Of a stretch of DNA of 46,789 bases, positions 6,095 to 14,956 are shown piece after piece; positions within the stretch are counted from its first letter, which is position 1; each line of letters starts with the position of its first letter. The stretch is from Elusimicrobiaceae bacterium. GTDB taxonomy: Bacteria > Elusimicrobiota > Elusimicrobia > Elusimicrobiales > Elusimicrobiaceae. The notes beneath the pieces were generated by a model. It saw only the letters and a program-made list of their open reading frames with translations. It did not search any database and was not told the DNA's origin. Where the stretch lies: positions 1-46,789 of the forward strand of contig JAFXOI010000019.1 in assembly GCA_017528825.1 (NCBI GenBank). The letters run 5' to 3'. The translations under genes were made by a program, and so were the position numbers.

Positions 6095-7567
6095 ATGCAA
6101 ACTGTCAATCAAACCATTCAAAAGGTCTATGGAAAACGTCCGGAGAAAATTTTACAATTTGGAGAAGGAAATTTCTTACGTGCTTTTGCCGATTGGATGG
6201 TAGATTTAGCCAATGAAGAAGGTGTATTTGAAGGATCTATTGTTCTGTGCCAACCGATTAGTTTTCCCCCCATGTGCGAAAAAATTAATAAGCAAGACGG
6301 TGTTTATACATTAGTGATGCGCGGCGTAGAAGACGGAAAAGCGCAAGAACGCACCCGTGTGTTGACCTCTGTTTCCCGCTGTATTGATCCGGTGAATGAT
6401 TATCAAGCCTTAATGGATTTAGCCAAAAGTGAAGATTTAAAAGTAGTCATTTCCAATACCACCGAAGCCGGCATTGCCTATAAAGAAGGTGTCAAATTGA
6501 CCGATACTCCCCCCGCCTCTTTCCCCGGAAAAGTGGCGGCTTTTTTATATGCACGCTATAAAGCTTTTAACGGAGCGTCTGATAAAGGGTTGTTGTTTTT
6601 GCCGGTGGAACTGATTGATTTTAACGGCGATAAACTCAAAGAGTTTGTTTTGAAATATGCACAGGAATGGAATTTAGAGCCGGCCTTTTTAGAGTGGGTC
6701 AAAACCGCCAACCATTTTACTAATACCCTCGTGGACCGCATTGTAACGGGTTACCCCAAAGATCAAATTGCCGAATTTGAACAAAAATTAGGATATAAAG
6801 ACGACATTTTGGTAACGAGTGAATTATTTAACTTGTGGGTAATTGAAGGGAAAAAAGAATGGGCCGATATTTTACCCATTCATAAAACCAAAGCCCATGT
6901 GTTATGGACAGAGGATGTAAAGCCCTATAAAATGCGCAAAGTACGTATTTTGAACGGTGGCCATACTTCTACGGTGTTGGCGGCTTATTTAGCCGGACAT
7001 AATATCGTGTTGGATTTTATGAATGACCCTGTGTTCAAAACGTATTTGCATACGCTATTATATAAGGAAGTCATCCCCACGTTACCGCTTCCGGTGGAAG
7101 AGTTGGAGCAGTTTGCCCACGCGGTGGAAGAACGTTTTTCAAACCCGTATATCAAGCATAAATTGTTGGATATTTCACTCAATTCCTGCTCCAAATTTAC
7201 AGCCCGTTGTTTGCCGTCTTTGTTGGAATATGTCAAGAAGAACGGAGAGCTGCCTAAACTGTTGACTTTCTCGTTAGCGGCCTTCATTAAATTCTATCAG
7301 GTACAAGAAGAAAACGGTGCGTATTTTGGTGTACGTAACGGTGAAAAATATCCGGTCAAAGACGACGCGGAAGTGTTGGCCTTCTTTGCTAGTACATGGA
7401 AAACCGGTACGCCCGCTCAAGTGGCGCACGCGGTACTGTCCAATGCTAAATTGTGGAACGGACAAGATTTAACAAAAGTAGCCGGGCTTGAACAAGCCGT
7501 GGCGCATTGGTTAGAAGTATTAGCTAAAGAACCGATGAAAAACGTTGTAGCGGAATTGGTCAAATAA
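6095..7567 (+). CDS. uxaB: Tagaturonate reductase (altronate oxidoreductase)
   Basis: 490 residues, the usual length for UxaB. NADH-dependent reduction of D-tagaturonate to D-altronate in galacturonate breakdown. The N-terminus has the mannitol-dehydrogenase-type dinucleotide fold region (ILQFGEGNFLRAFADWMVD, about residues 19-37), followed by VISNTTEAGIAY (~129-140), NHFTNTLVDRIVTGYP (~206-221) and the catalytic KMRKVRILNGGHT (~280-292). AATAAGGAGTC lies upstream of the ATG. First gene of the six-gene plus-strand operon; uxaA starts one base after its stop. UxuB is the relative to exclude; the NFLRAF start and the adjacent uxaA and uxaC favour UxaB. Confidence 0.92.
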   Translation: MQTVNQTIQKVYGKRPEKILQFGEGNFLRAFADWMVDLANEEGVFEGSIVLCQPISFPPMCEKINKQDGVYTLVMRGVEDGKAQERTRVLTSVSRCIDPVNDYQALMDLAKSEDLKVVISNTTEAGIAYKEGVKLTDTPPASFPGKVAAFLYARYKAFNGASDKGLLFLPVELIDFNGDKLKEFVLKYAQEWNLEPAFLEWVKTANHFTNTLVDRIVTGYPKDQIAEFEQKLGYKDDILVTSELFNLWVIEGKKEWADILPIHKTKAHVLWTEDVKPYKMRKVRILNGGHTSTVLAAYLAGHNIVLDFMNDPVFKTYLHTLLYKEVIPTLPLPVEELEQFAHAVEERFSNPYIKHKLLDISLNSCSKFTARCLPSLLEYVKKNGELPKLLTFSLAAFIKFYQVQEENGAYFGVRNGEKYPVKDDAEVLAFFASTWKTGTPAQVAHAVLSNAKLWNGQDLTKVAGLEQAVAHWLEVLAKEPMKNVVAELVK

Positions 7568-7568
7568 T

Positions 7569-9068
7569 ATGGCAGAACAACTCGTAATTCGCATCACGGA
7601 CAGAGACAATGTGGCGGTTGCGCTGCAGCCGTTGCAAGCCGGACAAACCGTTACGGTTAGTGGGCAGGATATCGTCTTAAAAAATGATATTCCGTTCGGG
7701 CATAAAATTGCCTTGCAAGATTTTCAGCCTAATGAGAATATCATTAAGTACGGCCAACCGATCGGCCACGCCAAAGTGGCTATTGCGCGCGGGGAGCATA
7801 TCCACACGCACAATCTGAAAACCAATTTGGACGGGCTGTTAGATTACACGTATCAGCCGCAGGAAAAACCGGCCGCCCAAACCGCCAAGCACGCAGAAGC
7901 CTCTTTTATGGGTTATGTGCGCACCGACGGACAAGTGGGCATTCGCAATGAGATTTGGATTATTCCTACGGTAGGTTGTGTTAATACTACGGCGCAACGC
8001 TTAGCTAAAGCCGCGTCTGAAAAATTAAAAGGTCTGGTAGACGGTGTTTATGCGTATACGCACAATATGGGTTGCAGCCAGTTGGGCGCAGACCACCGCC
8101 GTACGCAAGACATTTTGAAGGGCCTAATTCGTCACCCCAATGCCGCCGGTGTACTCGTGTTGAGCTTGGGCTGTGAAAACAATAATTTAGATAATTTTAA
8201 ACCCGTTTTAGGTGATATAGACCCAAAACGGGTTAAATTTTTAGTGACGCAAGATGTCAATGACGAATATGGAGCTGGCATGAAAATTTTAGACGAACTG
8301 GCCGCGTATGCGCAAACATTTAAACGTGAGCCCGTTCCGGCCAGCAAATTAGTATTAGGATTTAAATGTGGCGGTTCTGATGCGTTTTCGGGCATTACGG
8401 CTAACCCGTTGTGCGGGCGCATTAATGACTTGCTTGTTTCGCTAGGCGGTACGACTATTTTGACGGAAGTACCGGAAATGTTCGGTGCGGAAACACTGCT
8501 GATGAAGCGGGCGGTAAGCAAAGAAGTTTTTGAAAAGACCGTTCACTTGATTAACGATTTTAAGAGTTATTTTACCCGTTACGGCCAAACGATTTATGAA
8601 AATCCCTCCCCCGGCAATAAAAAGGGCGGTATTTCTTCTTTGGAAGAAAAATCGCTGGGTTGCACGCAAAAAGGCGGTCATGCTCCGGTGGTGGACGTGC
8701 TAAACTATGGCGAGCAAGCCGTTAAAAACGGGCTTAACTTGCTCATCGGGCCGGGTAATGACCAGGTGTCGTGTACAAATTTGGTGGCTAGCGGAGCACA
8801 AATTGTTTTATTTACTACCGGCCGCGGTAATCCTTTTGGCTCTCCAGTCCCGACCATAAAAATTGCTACCAATACCGGTTTATATACACGCAAACCGCAT
8901 TGGATTGATTTTAATGCCGGACAAATTTTAGATGGGATGTCCTTTGAACAGGCTACAGAAGCACTTTTTCACTACGTGCTGGATATTGCTTCGGGGCGCG
9001 TTCAAACCAATAACGAAAAATTTGGTTATAAAGAAATTTCCGTCTTCCGCGATGGTGTAATTTTATAA
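7569..9068 (+). CDS. uxaA: Altronate dehydratase
   Basis: 499 residues. Removes water from D-altronate to give 2-keto-3-deoxygluconate. Residues 1-~95 form the small N-terminal SAF-like domain (FGHKIALQDF, GEHIHTHNLKT). The large catalytic domain starts with GYVRTDGQVGIRNEIWIIPT (~115-134) and has CVNTTAQRL, HNMGCSQLGADH, SLGCENNN and FKCGGSDAFSGITANP, the Cys-rich metal-binding pattern of the UxaA/GarD family. It starts one base after uxaB, with translation probably coupled. A weak hairpin (CCCG...CGGG) follows it before dctP. Confidence 0.93.
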   Translation: MAEQLVIRITDRDNVAVALQPLQAGQTVTVSGQDIVLKNDIPFGHKIALQDFQPNENIIKYGQPIGHAKVAIARGEHIHTHNLKTNLDGLLDYTYQPQEKPAAQTAKHAEASFMGYVRTDGQVGIRNEIWIIPTVGCVNTTAQRLAKAASEKLKGLVDGVYAYTHNMGCSQLGADHRRTQDILKGLIRHPNAAGVLVLSLGCENNNLDNFKPVLGDIDPKRVKFLVTQDVNDEYGAGMKILDELAAYAQTFKREPVPASKLVLGFKCGGSDAFSGITANPLCGRINDLLVSLGGTTILTEVPEMFGAETLLMKRAVSKEVFEKTVHLINDFKSYFTRYGQTIYENPSPGNKKGGISSLEEKSLGCTQKGGHAPVVDVLNYGEQAVKNGLNLLIGPGNDQVSCTNLVASGAQIVLFTTGRGNPFGSPVPTIKIATNTGLYTRKPHWIDFNAGQILDGMSFEQATEALFHYVLDIASGRVQTNNEKFGYKEISVFRDGVIL

Positions 9069-9105
9069 ACCCGTTTGAAGCGGGCATCTTAGTATAGGAG
9101 TTCTC

Positions 9106-10119
9106 ATGAAACGCAAAAACCGCTGTATCCTAGGTTGTTTAGTTTTGTTAGCAGTTATGTCGTTGGCAGCTTGTCATTCCGATACGGTTCACATTCCAAA
9201 AGTATGGAATGTCGCTACAATTCAAAATGAAACTCATCCGCAGACATTGGCCGTTAAAAAAATGGGTGAGATATTTTCTCAACTGACAAACGGAAAATAT
9301 AAAATTGAGGTTTTCCCCAATGAACTGCTGGGTCCTCAACGTGAAACATTGGAGCAGGTGCAATATGGCATCATCGAAATGGCTGTCATGGGAAATCCAA
9401 ATGTGTCTAGTTTTGAACAGGGATTTTTGACTTTTGAAATGCCGTTTTTGTTTGATGATTTGGCGCATCAAAAACGGTTTTTTGAAACTTCTCCTGTCGT
9501 AGAAGAATTATTCAAATCTACCGATCAATATAATTTCTCGATTTTGACTTATTTTACGGCCGGTACGCGCAATATGTACGCCAAAAAACCGATTCGTAAT
9601 TTACAAGATCTAAAAGGAATGAAAATTCGTACTGCCGAATCCGATACCTATGCCAAAATGATGTCTGCTTTGGGCGGAGCGGCAACGCCCATGTCTTTTG
9701 GCGAAGTGTTCACGGCCATCCAATCGGGTGTGGTGGACGGAGCCGAAAACAATGAGGCCTCTTATTCCAATACCAAGCATTATGAAATTGCGCCGTATTA
9801 TTCCTTAACTCGGCATTTAATCGTACCGGATTATTTGGTAATCAATACCAAGTTGTATAATGCTTTGCCGGAAGAAGATCGCCAAGCGTTGCATGAAGCG
9901 GTGCGTCAAGCAGCCGTTTACGAACTGGAACTTTGGGAGCAAGATGCTGCCGAGCGTTTAGAGCAAGTAAAGAAGGGCGGTGCGACCATTATCGAAGATG
10001 TGGATGCCTTTGAATTGCAACAGGCGGTCAAGGGATTGCATGAAGAATTAACTCAAAATCCCAAAGTAAAAAATATTTATGATGCCGTCAAAAATACTTC
10101 TAATCTAAAACAGGACTAA
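9106..10119 (+). CDS. dctP: TRAP transporter substrate-binding lipoprotein (DctP family), probably for a uronate
   Basis: 337 residues. The signal peptide ends in LAAC (Cys at 23), a lipobox, so the protein is probably a membrane-anchored binding protein. DctP-family features follow: the start of the fold at KVWNVATIQNETHPQ, then FPNELLGPQRETLEQVQYG (~67-85), the ligand-binding Arg in LKGMKIRTAESDTYAKMM (~168-185) and the hinge region SFGEVFTAIQSGVVDGAENN (~198-217). It captures the substrate outside the membrane and hands it to DctQ/DctM. Placement between uxaA and uxaC points to galacturonate or glucuronate; this is inference from context. TATAGGAG precedes the ATG. Confidence 0.9.
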   Translation: MKRKNRCILGCLVLLAVMSLAACHSDTVHIPKVWNVATIQNETHPQTLAVKKMGEIFSQLTNGKYKIEVFPNELLGPQRETLEQVQYGIIEMAVMGNPNVSSFEQGFLTFEMPFLFDDLAHQKRFFETSPVVEELFKSTDQYNFSILTYFTAGTRNMYAKKPIRNLQDLKGMKIRTAESDTYAKMMSALGGAATPMSFGEVFTAIQSGVVDGAENNEASYSNTKHYEIAPYYSLTRHLIVPDYLVINTKLYNALPEEDRQALHEAVRQAAVYELELWEQDAAERLEQVKKGGATIIEDVDAFELQQAVKGLHEELTQNPKVKNIYDAVKNTSNLKQD

Positions 10120-10121
10120 TT

Positions 10122-10616
10122 ATGACACCACTTAGAAATATACTCAATAAAATTACTGCTTTTTTATCATGTGTTATTTTGGCGTTTATGACACTACTGG
10201 TTACGTGGCAGGTGATTACCCGCTTTATTTTGAACTCCCCCAGTACCATTACCGAAGCATTGGCGAAATATATGTTCTTGTGGCTGGTCATGATTGCCTC
10301 GGCCTATGTAGTGGGTAAGCGTGATCATATGAATTTGCGCATTTTAGTGCATCGTTGCAGCCCGCTCAATCAAATTCGCTTGGGTTTTGTGTCGGAGCTC
10401 ATTGTTTTTGTATTTGTGTTGTGCGTGCTAACTTACGGCGGCGGCTATATTGCGCTTAATGCTATGGTGCAGATGGATTCGGCTTTGCCGGTGCCGGTGG
10501 GCGTAGTGTATTTGGCCTTGCCGGTGGGCGGTATTTTAGCGGCAGTTTATTCTTTGTGTAATATGGTCGACTTTATCAAACTTTATAAACAAACCAAACA
10601 AGGAGGTGCCCAATGA
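10122..10616 (+). CDS. dctQ: TRAP transporter small membrane subunit (DctQ family)
   Basis: 164 residues with four predicted membrane helices (about 15-35, 48-66, 89-109 and 128-150), the usual DctQ plan. The motif WQVITRFILNSPSTITEALAK (helix 1 into the loop) is typical of the family. The subunit holds the large DctM subunit and is needed for Na+- or H+-driven uptake. It starts two bases after dctP and its stop codon overlaps the dctM start by four bases. Confidence 0.9.
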   Translation: MTPLRNILNKITAFLSCVILAFMTLLVTWQVITRFILNSPSTITEALAKYMFLWLVMIASAYVVGKRDHMNLRILVHRCSPLNQIRLGFVSELIVFVFVLCVLTYGGGYIALNAMVQMDSALPVPVGVVYLALPVGGILAAVYSLCNMVDFIKLYKQTKQGGAQ

Positions 10617-11917
10617 GTATTGCGCTGACTTGTGGACTTATTTTGTTGATTTCTTTGCTCATCCTGTTAATGTTAGGGGTGCCTATTAGCGTGAGTTTAG
10701 GGTGTAGTGCTACACTGGCGATGCTCGTGGTGCTTCCCGGTGAAAAAGCCGCTTTAATGGCCGCGCAAAAGACCTTTACCGGAATTAACTCTTTTACCTT
10801 GTTAGCGATTCCTTTCTTTATTCTGGCCGGAATTATTATGAATAATGGCGGAATTGCTCGGCGGTTGGTTAATTTAGCTAAGGCCATTGTGGGCCGCTTA
10901 CCCGGTGCGCTGGCGCTGACAGATGTGGTAGCCAATATGTTATTTGGCTCTATTTCCGGTTCGGGCTCTGCTTCCTGTGCGGCCATTGGCAGTATTATTA
11001 CTCCCATGGCGGAAGAAGAAGGGTATGATAAAGACTACATTGCTGCTGTCAATGTAGCATCTGCTCCGTCGGGTATTTTAATTCCCCCCAGCAATACGCT
11101 CATTATTTATTCTACGGTAGCGGGTGGCGTGTCCATTACCTCGCTGTTTTTAGCCGGTTATATTCCCGGTATTATGTGGGGACTGGGCGTGATGATTTTG
11201 GCCTTCTGTATGGCTAAAAAACGCGGATATAAAGGTGCCGCTCCGGTGCCCATGAAAGAATTTGTAAAAATAGCTTGGCAGGCAATTCCTAGCTTATTGT
11301 TAATTGTGGTGGTAATCGGCGGTATTTTGCTGGGTATTTTTACACCGACAGAGGCCTCGGCCATTGCAGTTTGTTATGCGTTAGTATTGTCGTTTATTTA
11401 TAAGACAATCACGGTAAAAGATTTACCGCGTATTTTATTGGAAGCGGCGGAACTGACGTGTATTATTGTTTTCTTAATCGGCCTTTCCTCTATCATGTCA
11501 TGGATTTTGGCTTTTACGAAAATTCCGGACATGTTAGCTAGCGGGCTCTTGAGTTTATCAGAAAGCCCGATTGGTATCTTGCTGATTATGAATGTGCTAC
11601 TGCTAGCGATTGGTACCTTCATGGACCCGACGCCGGCTATTTTGATTTTCACTCCCATTTTCCTGCCAATTGCGCTCAAATTTGGCATGGATCCGGTACA
11701 ATTCGGTATTATGATGACTTTTAACTTGTGTATCGGTTGTATTACTCCCCCCGTCGGTGCGATTCTATTTACCGGTTGTAAGGTAAGCAAAATAGGAATT
11801 GAACAAATCATACGTCCGCTTATTCCGTTCTTTGCGGTGTTGGCGGCTATTTTATTGATGGTCACATTCATTCCGGCTCTATCGTTGTGGATTCCTAAAA
11901 TAGCCGGTTTGTTATAA
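10613..11917 (+). CDS. dctM: TRAP transporter large permease subunit (DctM family)
   Basis: 434 residues with about 12 hydrophobic helices. DctM signatures: GVPISVSLGCSA, FTGINSFTLLAIPFFILAG, NMLFGSISGSGSASCAAIG (~103-121) and the loop ASAPSGILIPPSN (~150-162), with a second related half containing FMDPTPAILIFTPIFLPI and CIGCITPPVGAILF. This is the ion-coupled channel of the TRAP system, in the cytoplasmic membrane. A strong site (AAGGAGG) lies inside the end of dctQ, and the start overlaps that gene's stop as ATGA. Confidence 0.93.
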   Translation: MSIALTCGLILLISLLILLMLGVPISVSLGCSATLAMLVVLPGEKAALMAAQKTFTGINSFTLLAIPFFILAGIIMNNGGIARRLVNLAKAIVGRLPGALALTDVVANMLFGSISGSGSASCAAIGSIITPMAEEEGYDKDYIAAVNVASAPSGILIPPSNTLIIYSTVAGGVSITSLFLAGYIPGIMWGLGVMILAFCMAKKRGYKGAAPVPMKEFVKIAWQAIPSLLLIVVVIGGILLGIFTPTEASAIAVCYALVLSFIYKTITVKDLPRILLEAAELTCIIVFLIGLSSIMSWILAFTKIPDMLASGLLSLSESPIGILLIMNVLLLAIGTFMDPTPAILIFTPIFLPIALKFGMDPVQFGIMMTFNLCIGCITPPVGAILFTGCKVSKIGIEQIIRPLIPFFAVLAAILLMVTFIPALSLWIPKIAGLL

Positions 11918-11926
11918 GGAGAAATT

Positions 11927-13333
11927 ATGAAACCATTTATGGATAAGGATTTTTTACTTTCTACGCCTACTGCGCAAAATTTATATCACGCGCATGCCGG
12001 TCAAATGCCGATTGTGGATTATCACTGCCATATTAATCCGCAAGAAATTTACGAAGACCGCCAATTTGAAAATATCACGCAAGTGTGGCTGGGCGGAGAT
12101 CATTATAAATGGCGTCAAATGCGCTCTAACGGCGTAGATGAAAAATACATTACCGGCAACGCTACCGACCGCGAAAAATTCCAAAAATGGGCCGAAACAT
12201 TGGAAAAAGCGATTGGCAATCCGTTGTATCATTGGAGCCATTTGGAATTGCAGCGGTATTTCGGTTATCATGGCGTACTGAATGCGCAAACGGCTGAGGA
12301 AGTGTGGAATTTGTGCAATCGGAAATTACAAGATAAATCCATGAGTGTGCGTAATTTAATCAAACAATCTCATGTTCGCCTGATTTGCACCACCGATGAC
12401 CCGGCTGATAGTCTGGAATGGCATCAAAAATTAGCGGCCGATAAAACCTTTGACGTGCAAGTCTTGCCCGCGTGGCGTCCTGACAAAGCCATGAATATTG
12501 AAAAACCGGAGTATTTGGACTATTTGGCTAAATTGTCGGCCGCGGCCCAATTGCCGATCCGTAGTTTTGCGGATTTGAAAAAAGCCTTACAGGTGCGCAT
12601 GGACTTTTTTGCTTCGCTGGGCTGTTGCGTGTCTGATCATGCCTTGGAGTACGTTATGTACTTCCCTGCGAGCGAAAACGTCATAGAAGCCATTTTTGCC
12701 AAACGAATGAAAGGTGAAAAGTTGTTACGCCAAGAAGAATTGGCTTTTAAGACCGCTTTTATGATTTTTGTGGGTAAAGAGTATCACAAACGGGATTGGG
12801 TCATGCAACTTCACTACGGTTGTAAACGCGACAATAATTCCTTGATGTATAAACAGTTAGGGCCCGATACCGGATATGATTGTATTAACAATTATGCGCC
12901 GTCTATGCAAATGGCCGATTTCCTAAATGCTCTGCAAGTGAGCGACGAACTGCCCAAAACGATTATTTATAGCTTAAATCCCAATGACAATGCTGCCATT
13001 GGCACGATTTTGGGTTGTTTCCAGAATAGTACAGCTATCGGCAAAATACAACAAGGTTCTGCGTGGTGGTTTAATGACCATAAAACCGGTATGACCGACC
13101 AAATGATTTCCTTGGCTAATTTAGGGCTCTTGGGCAATTTTGTCGGGATGCTGACCGATTCGCGCAGTTTTCTCTCTTATACGCGCCATGAGTATTTCCG
13201 CCGGATACTGTGTGATTTAATTGGCCGCTGGGTGGAAAACGGCGAATATCCTAACGACGAAGAACTGTTAGGACAGCTGGTGGAAAATATCGCTTATCAC
13301 AACGCGGTACAATATTTCGGCTTTAAGTTGTAG
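11927..13333 (+). CDS. uxaC: Uronate (glucuronate/galacturonate) isomerase
   Basis: 468 residues, normal UxaC length. Converts D-galacturonate to D-tagaturonate (or D-glucuronate to D-fructuronate). An amidohydrolase-fold enzyme: the N-terminal metal site motif VDYHCHINPQEI (~28-39), then ICTTDDPADSLEWH (~153-166), LPAWRPDK, QLHYGCKRDNN (~290-300) and AWWFNDHKTGM. AAGGAGAAATT precedes the ATG, nine bases after dctM. Last gene of the operon, ended by a strong terminator at 13352. No uxuA or uxuB is present, so within this window only the galacturonate branch is complete. Confidence 0.93.
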   Translation: MKPFMDKDFLLSTPTAQNLYHAHAGQMPIVDYHCHINPQEIYEDRQFENITQVWLGGDHYKWRQMRSNGVDEKYITGNATDREKFQKWAETLEKAIGNPLYHWSHLELQRYFGYHGVLNAQTAEEVWNLCNRKLQDKSMSVRNLIKQSHVRLICTTDDPADSLEWHQKLAADKTFDVQVLPAWRPDKAMNIEKPEYLDYLAKLSAAAQLPIRSFADLKKALQVRMDFFASLGCCVSDHALEYVMYFPASENVIEAIFAKRMKGEKLLRQEELAFKTAFMIFVGKEYHKRDWVMQLHYGCKRDNNSLMYKQLGPDTGYDCINNYAPSMQMADFLNALQVSDELPKTIIYSLNPNDNAAIGTILGCFQNSTAIGKIQQGSAWWFNDHKTGMTDQMISLANLGLLGNFVGMLTDSRSFLSYTRHEYFRRILCDLIGRWVENGEYPNDEELLGQLVENIAYHNAVQYFGFKL

Positions 13334-13351
13334 GGATTTATAAAATCACCT

Positions 13352-13383
13352 AGGGCTGTGTCTAGGCACAGCCCTATATTTTT
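13352..13383 (+). terminator. Terminator of the uxa/TRAP operon, shared with convergent pilin-like gene B
   Basis: AGGGCTGTG / CACAGCCCT hairpin with a 6-base loop, followed by ATATTTTTAA, 18 bases after the uxaC stop. It abuts the 3' end of the minus-strand gene at 13382. Confidence 0.85.
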
Positions 13384-14482
13384 AACATTTGGGAGCGTTT
13401 GATGGGCAATAGGCTCCTTCACAACATCCTCCGTCATAGGTTACATCTCCATAAACATGTCCACAAGTCCCATATTGATTCGCTATACACTTACTGCCGG
13501 CCTTAAAAGTAGAGCCATGACAAGAATAACCATGATCACCGTTGCATACACTTCCAGAATCAAAAGTTCCCATACACGCATGCGCTCCGCCTGCAATACA
13601 AATAGAATTATCATGAAATTCTCCAGAACAAGTAGAAGCGTTTCCTTCACATGTAGCTCCATAAAATTTGCCTGTACATCCATCCCCTCCTGGAGTAGCT
13701 AAAGACGTACATTTAGATCCTGAATTAAATATGCTATTCTGACAGCCACTTACATATTGATTCCCTCCATAATTTCTAACTGTGCATTCTCCACCCTCAT
13801 TGACTTGCAGATAATTACACGTCCATCCACCATAACAATTTCCTCCCTCTTCAACAACTAACCGATTTTCTTCAGTGCCATTTCCACTAAATGTACAAGA
13901 ATCCATTCCATTAGCTTTACAACGTTCTTCATTTGTTTTATAACATTTTGTTTGTTTATTAGACCACACACGACTAGCATCACCACACGTGGCTTTGTCA
14001 ATTTCTTGGTCTAGTAAATAGGCCGTATAGCCGTCTGCAGAAGTTAAATCCTGCCCCATGAGTAGCTTTTCACAGAGTTTATTGGCACGTTCATCTCCTG
14101 TTTTGGCCTCACAATGTAACTGTCCGGCAAACATTGGGCTTTGGTCTAAATAACTGGCTAAACGCACATTGGCAAGCTTACTATTCGTCACGCGGATGAC
14201 ATTCGGGTCAGCGGTATTATTGGGCGTTACTAAAGCAAAGGTTAAATCACTATTATTCATGGTAACATCTAAATTCGCCATTTCATCGGTATAAGCGCCA
14301 TTGCTCATTTTAATGGCTTCTTCGGCATCTTTAATGGCTTTGGCTCCCGGCAACATGGTGCTCCAATGGCTCTTATCCACCGCCCCTTGGTACATAGGCA
14401 AAGCTATGGCGGATAAAACACCGATAATCAGTACAACAACTAGTAATTCTACTAGCGTAAATGCTTGTGTGTGTTTTGGCAT
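13382..14482 (-). CDS. Type IV pilin-like protein B with cysteine-rich repeat tail
   Basis: 366 residues from the ATG at 14482 (AAGGAG upstream). Prepilin region TQAFTLVELLVVVLIIGVLS with Ala at the cleavage position and Glu at +5, then the shared domain (PMYQGAVDKSHWSTMLPGAK, DPNVIRVTNSKLANVRLASY, GQLHCEAKTG, TAYLLDQEID). From ~residue 190 the chain is a series of units of about 16-20 residues, FxxGSxCx(2-7)C, for example KFYGATCEGNASTC, EFHDNSICIAGGAHAC and TFKAGSKCIANQYGTC, ending GCCEGAYCPSNAPKC. Regular spacing of F, G, S and C suggests a disulfide-stacked beta-solenoid. Closer to gene C than to gene A. Preceded by structured leader B. Confidence 0.87.
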   Translation of the reverse strand: MPKHTQAFTLVELLVVVLIIGVLSAIALPMYQGAVDKSHWSTMLPGAKAIKDAEEAIKMSNGAYTDEMANLDVTMNNSDLTFALVTPNNTADPNVIRVTNSKLANVRLASYLDQSPMFAGQLHCEAKTGDERANKLCEKLLMGQDLTSADGYTAYLLDQEIDKATCGDASRVWSNKQTKCYKTNEERCKANGMDSCTFSGNGTEENRLVVEEGGNCYGGWTCNYLQVNEGGECTVRNYGGNQYVSGCQNSIFNSGSKCTSLATPGGDGCTGKFYGATCEGNASTCSGEFHDNSICIAGGAHACMGTFDSGSVCNGDHGYSCHGSTFKAGSKCIANQYGTCGHVYGDVTYDGGCCEGAYCPSNAPKC

Positions 14483-14712
14483 AATTTCTCCTTGATTGAT
14501 TTTATTTTTAACATAAAAAAAGACGACTGCTATTTGTGAGGTTCAAAGCACACAAATAAACAGCCGCCTACTCGTATTACACGTAATACGAGATGAATGC
14601 TAGTAAATATGGGTAATTAGTCCATATTCACTAGCATCTAAAGCGACTGTTTTTAGCTTTGAACCTCTTTTGCTTACGCAAAAGTGCGGCCTTTACAGAC
14701 CACTAAAAACAG
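14483..14712 (-). promoter_or_regulatory. Structured leader B of pilin-like gene B (putative attenuator RNA)
   Basis: Same plan as leaders A and C with other bases. P1 CTGTTTTTAG (14712-14703) with CTAAAAACAG (14656-14647), ten pairs; a P3 hairpin CTTTTGC/GCAAAAG; P4 GAGGTTCAAAG (14667-14657) with CTTTGAACCTC (14548-14538), eleven pairs; P5 a long hairpin with apical GGACTAATTACCC; P6 CTCGTATTAC/GTAATACGAG; P7 ACAGTCG (14650-14644) with CGGCTGT (14566-14560). P1, P3, P4, P5 and P6 all differ from A and C but still pair. The P4 5' arm directly abuts the P1 3' arm, as in the others. A TACAAT hexamer (14725-14720) lies just upstream. Confidence 0.75.
14515..14566 (-). terminator. Attenuator terminator in leader B
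   Basis: On the minus strand CGGCTGTTTATTTGTG pairs with CACAAATAGCAGTCG (14538-14524) with one bulge and a few G-U pairs, then a T-rich run (TCTTTTTTT). It shares its 5' arm with P7 and encloses the P4 3' arm. Confidence 0.65.
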
Positions 14713-14831
14713 TATTCAAATTGTATTAAGCCCGGTATGGCTTATGGTACAGCAAAAATCTCCTATCATCTAACAGATATATTTTCATATTAGCATATTC
14801 GGAGATATTTTTTGTAGAAACTGGCATTTTT

Positions 14832-14860
14832 TGGACAGTTTCTGTATAGTTTAGTATAAT
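14832..14860 (+). promoter_or_regulatory. Promoter of tRNA-Arg(CCG)
   Basis: TGGACA, a 17-base spacer and a perfect TATAAT, ending 24 bases before the tRNA. Confidence 0.75.
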
Positions 14861-14884
14861 AGAAATATAATTTCTCGTCGTAAC

Positions 14885-14956
14885 GCGCCCGTAGTTCAAT
14901 GGATAGAGCGTCAGCCTCCGAAGCTGGAAATATGGGTTCGACTCCCGTCGGGCGCA
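14885..14956 (+). tRNA. tRNA-Arg (anticodon CCG)
   Basis: 72-nt cloverleaf: acceptor GCGCCCG/CGGGCGC, discriminator A, D arm AATGGATAGAG, anticodon loop CTCCGAA flanked by CAGC/GCTG, T arm GGGTTCGACTCCC. The anticodon CCG reads CGG. CCA is not encoded. The last 17 bases (14940-14956) are repeated exactly at 15285-15301. Confidence 0.92.
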
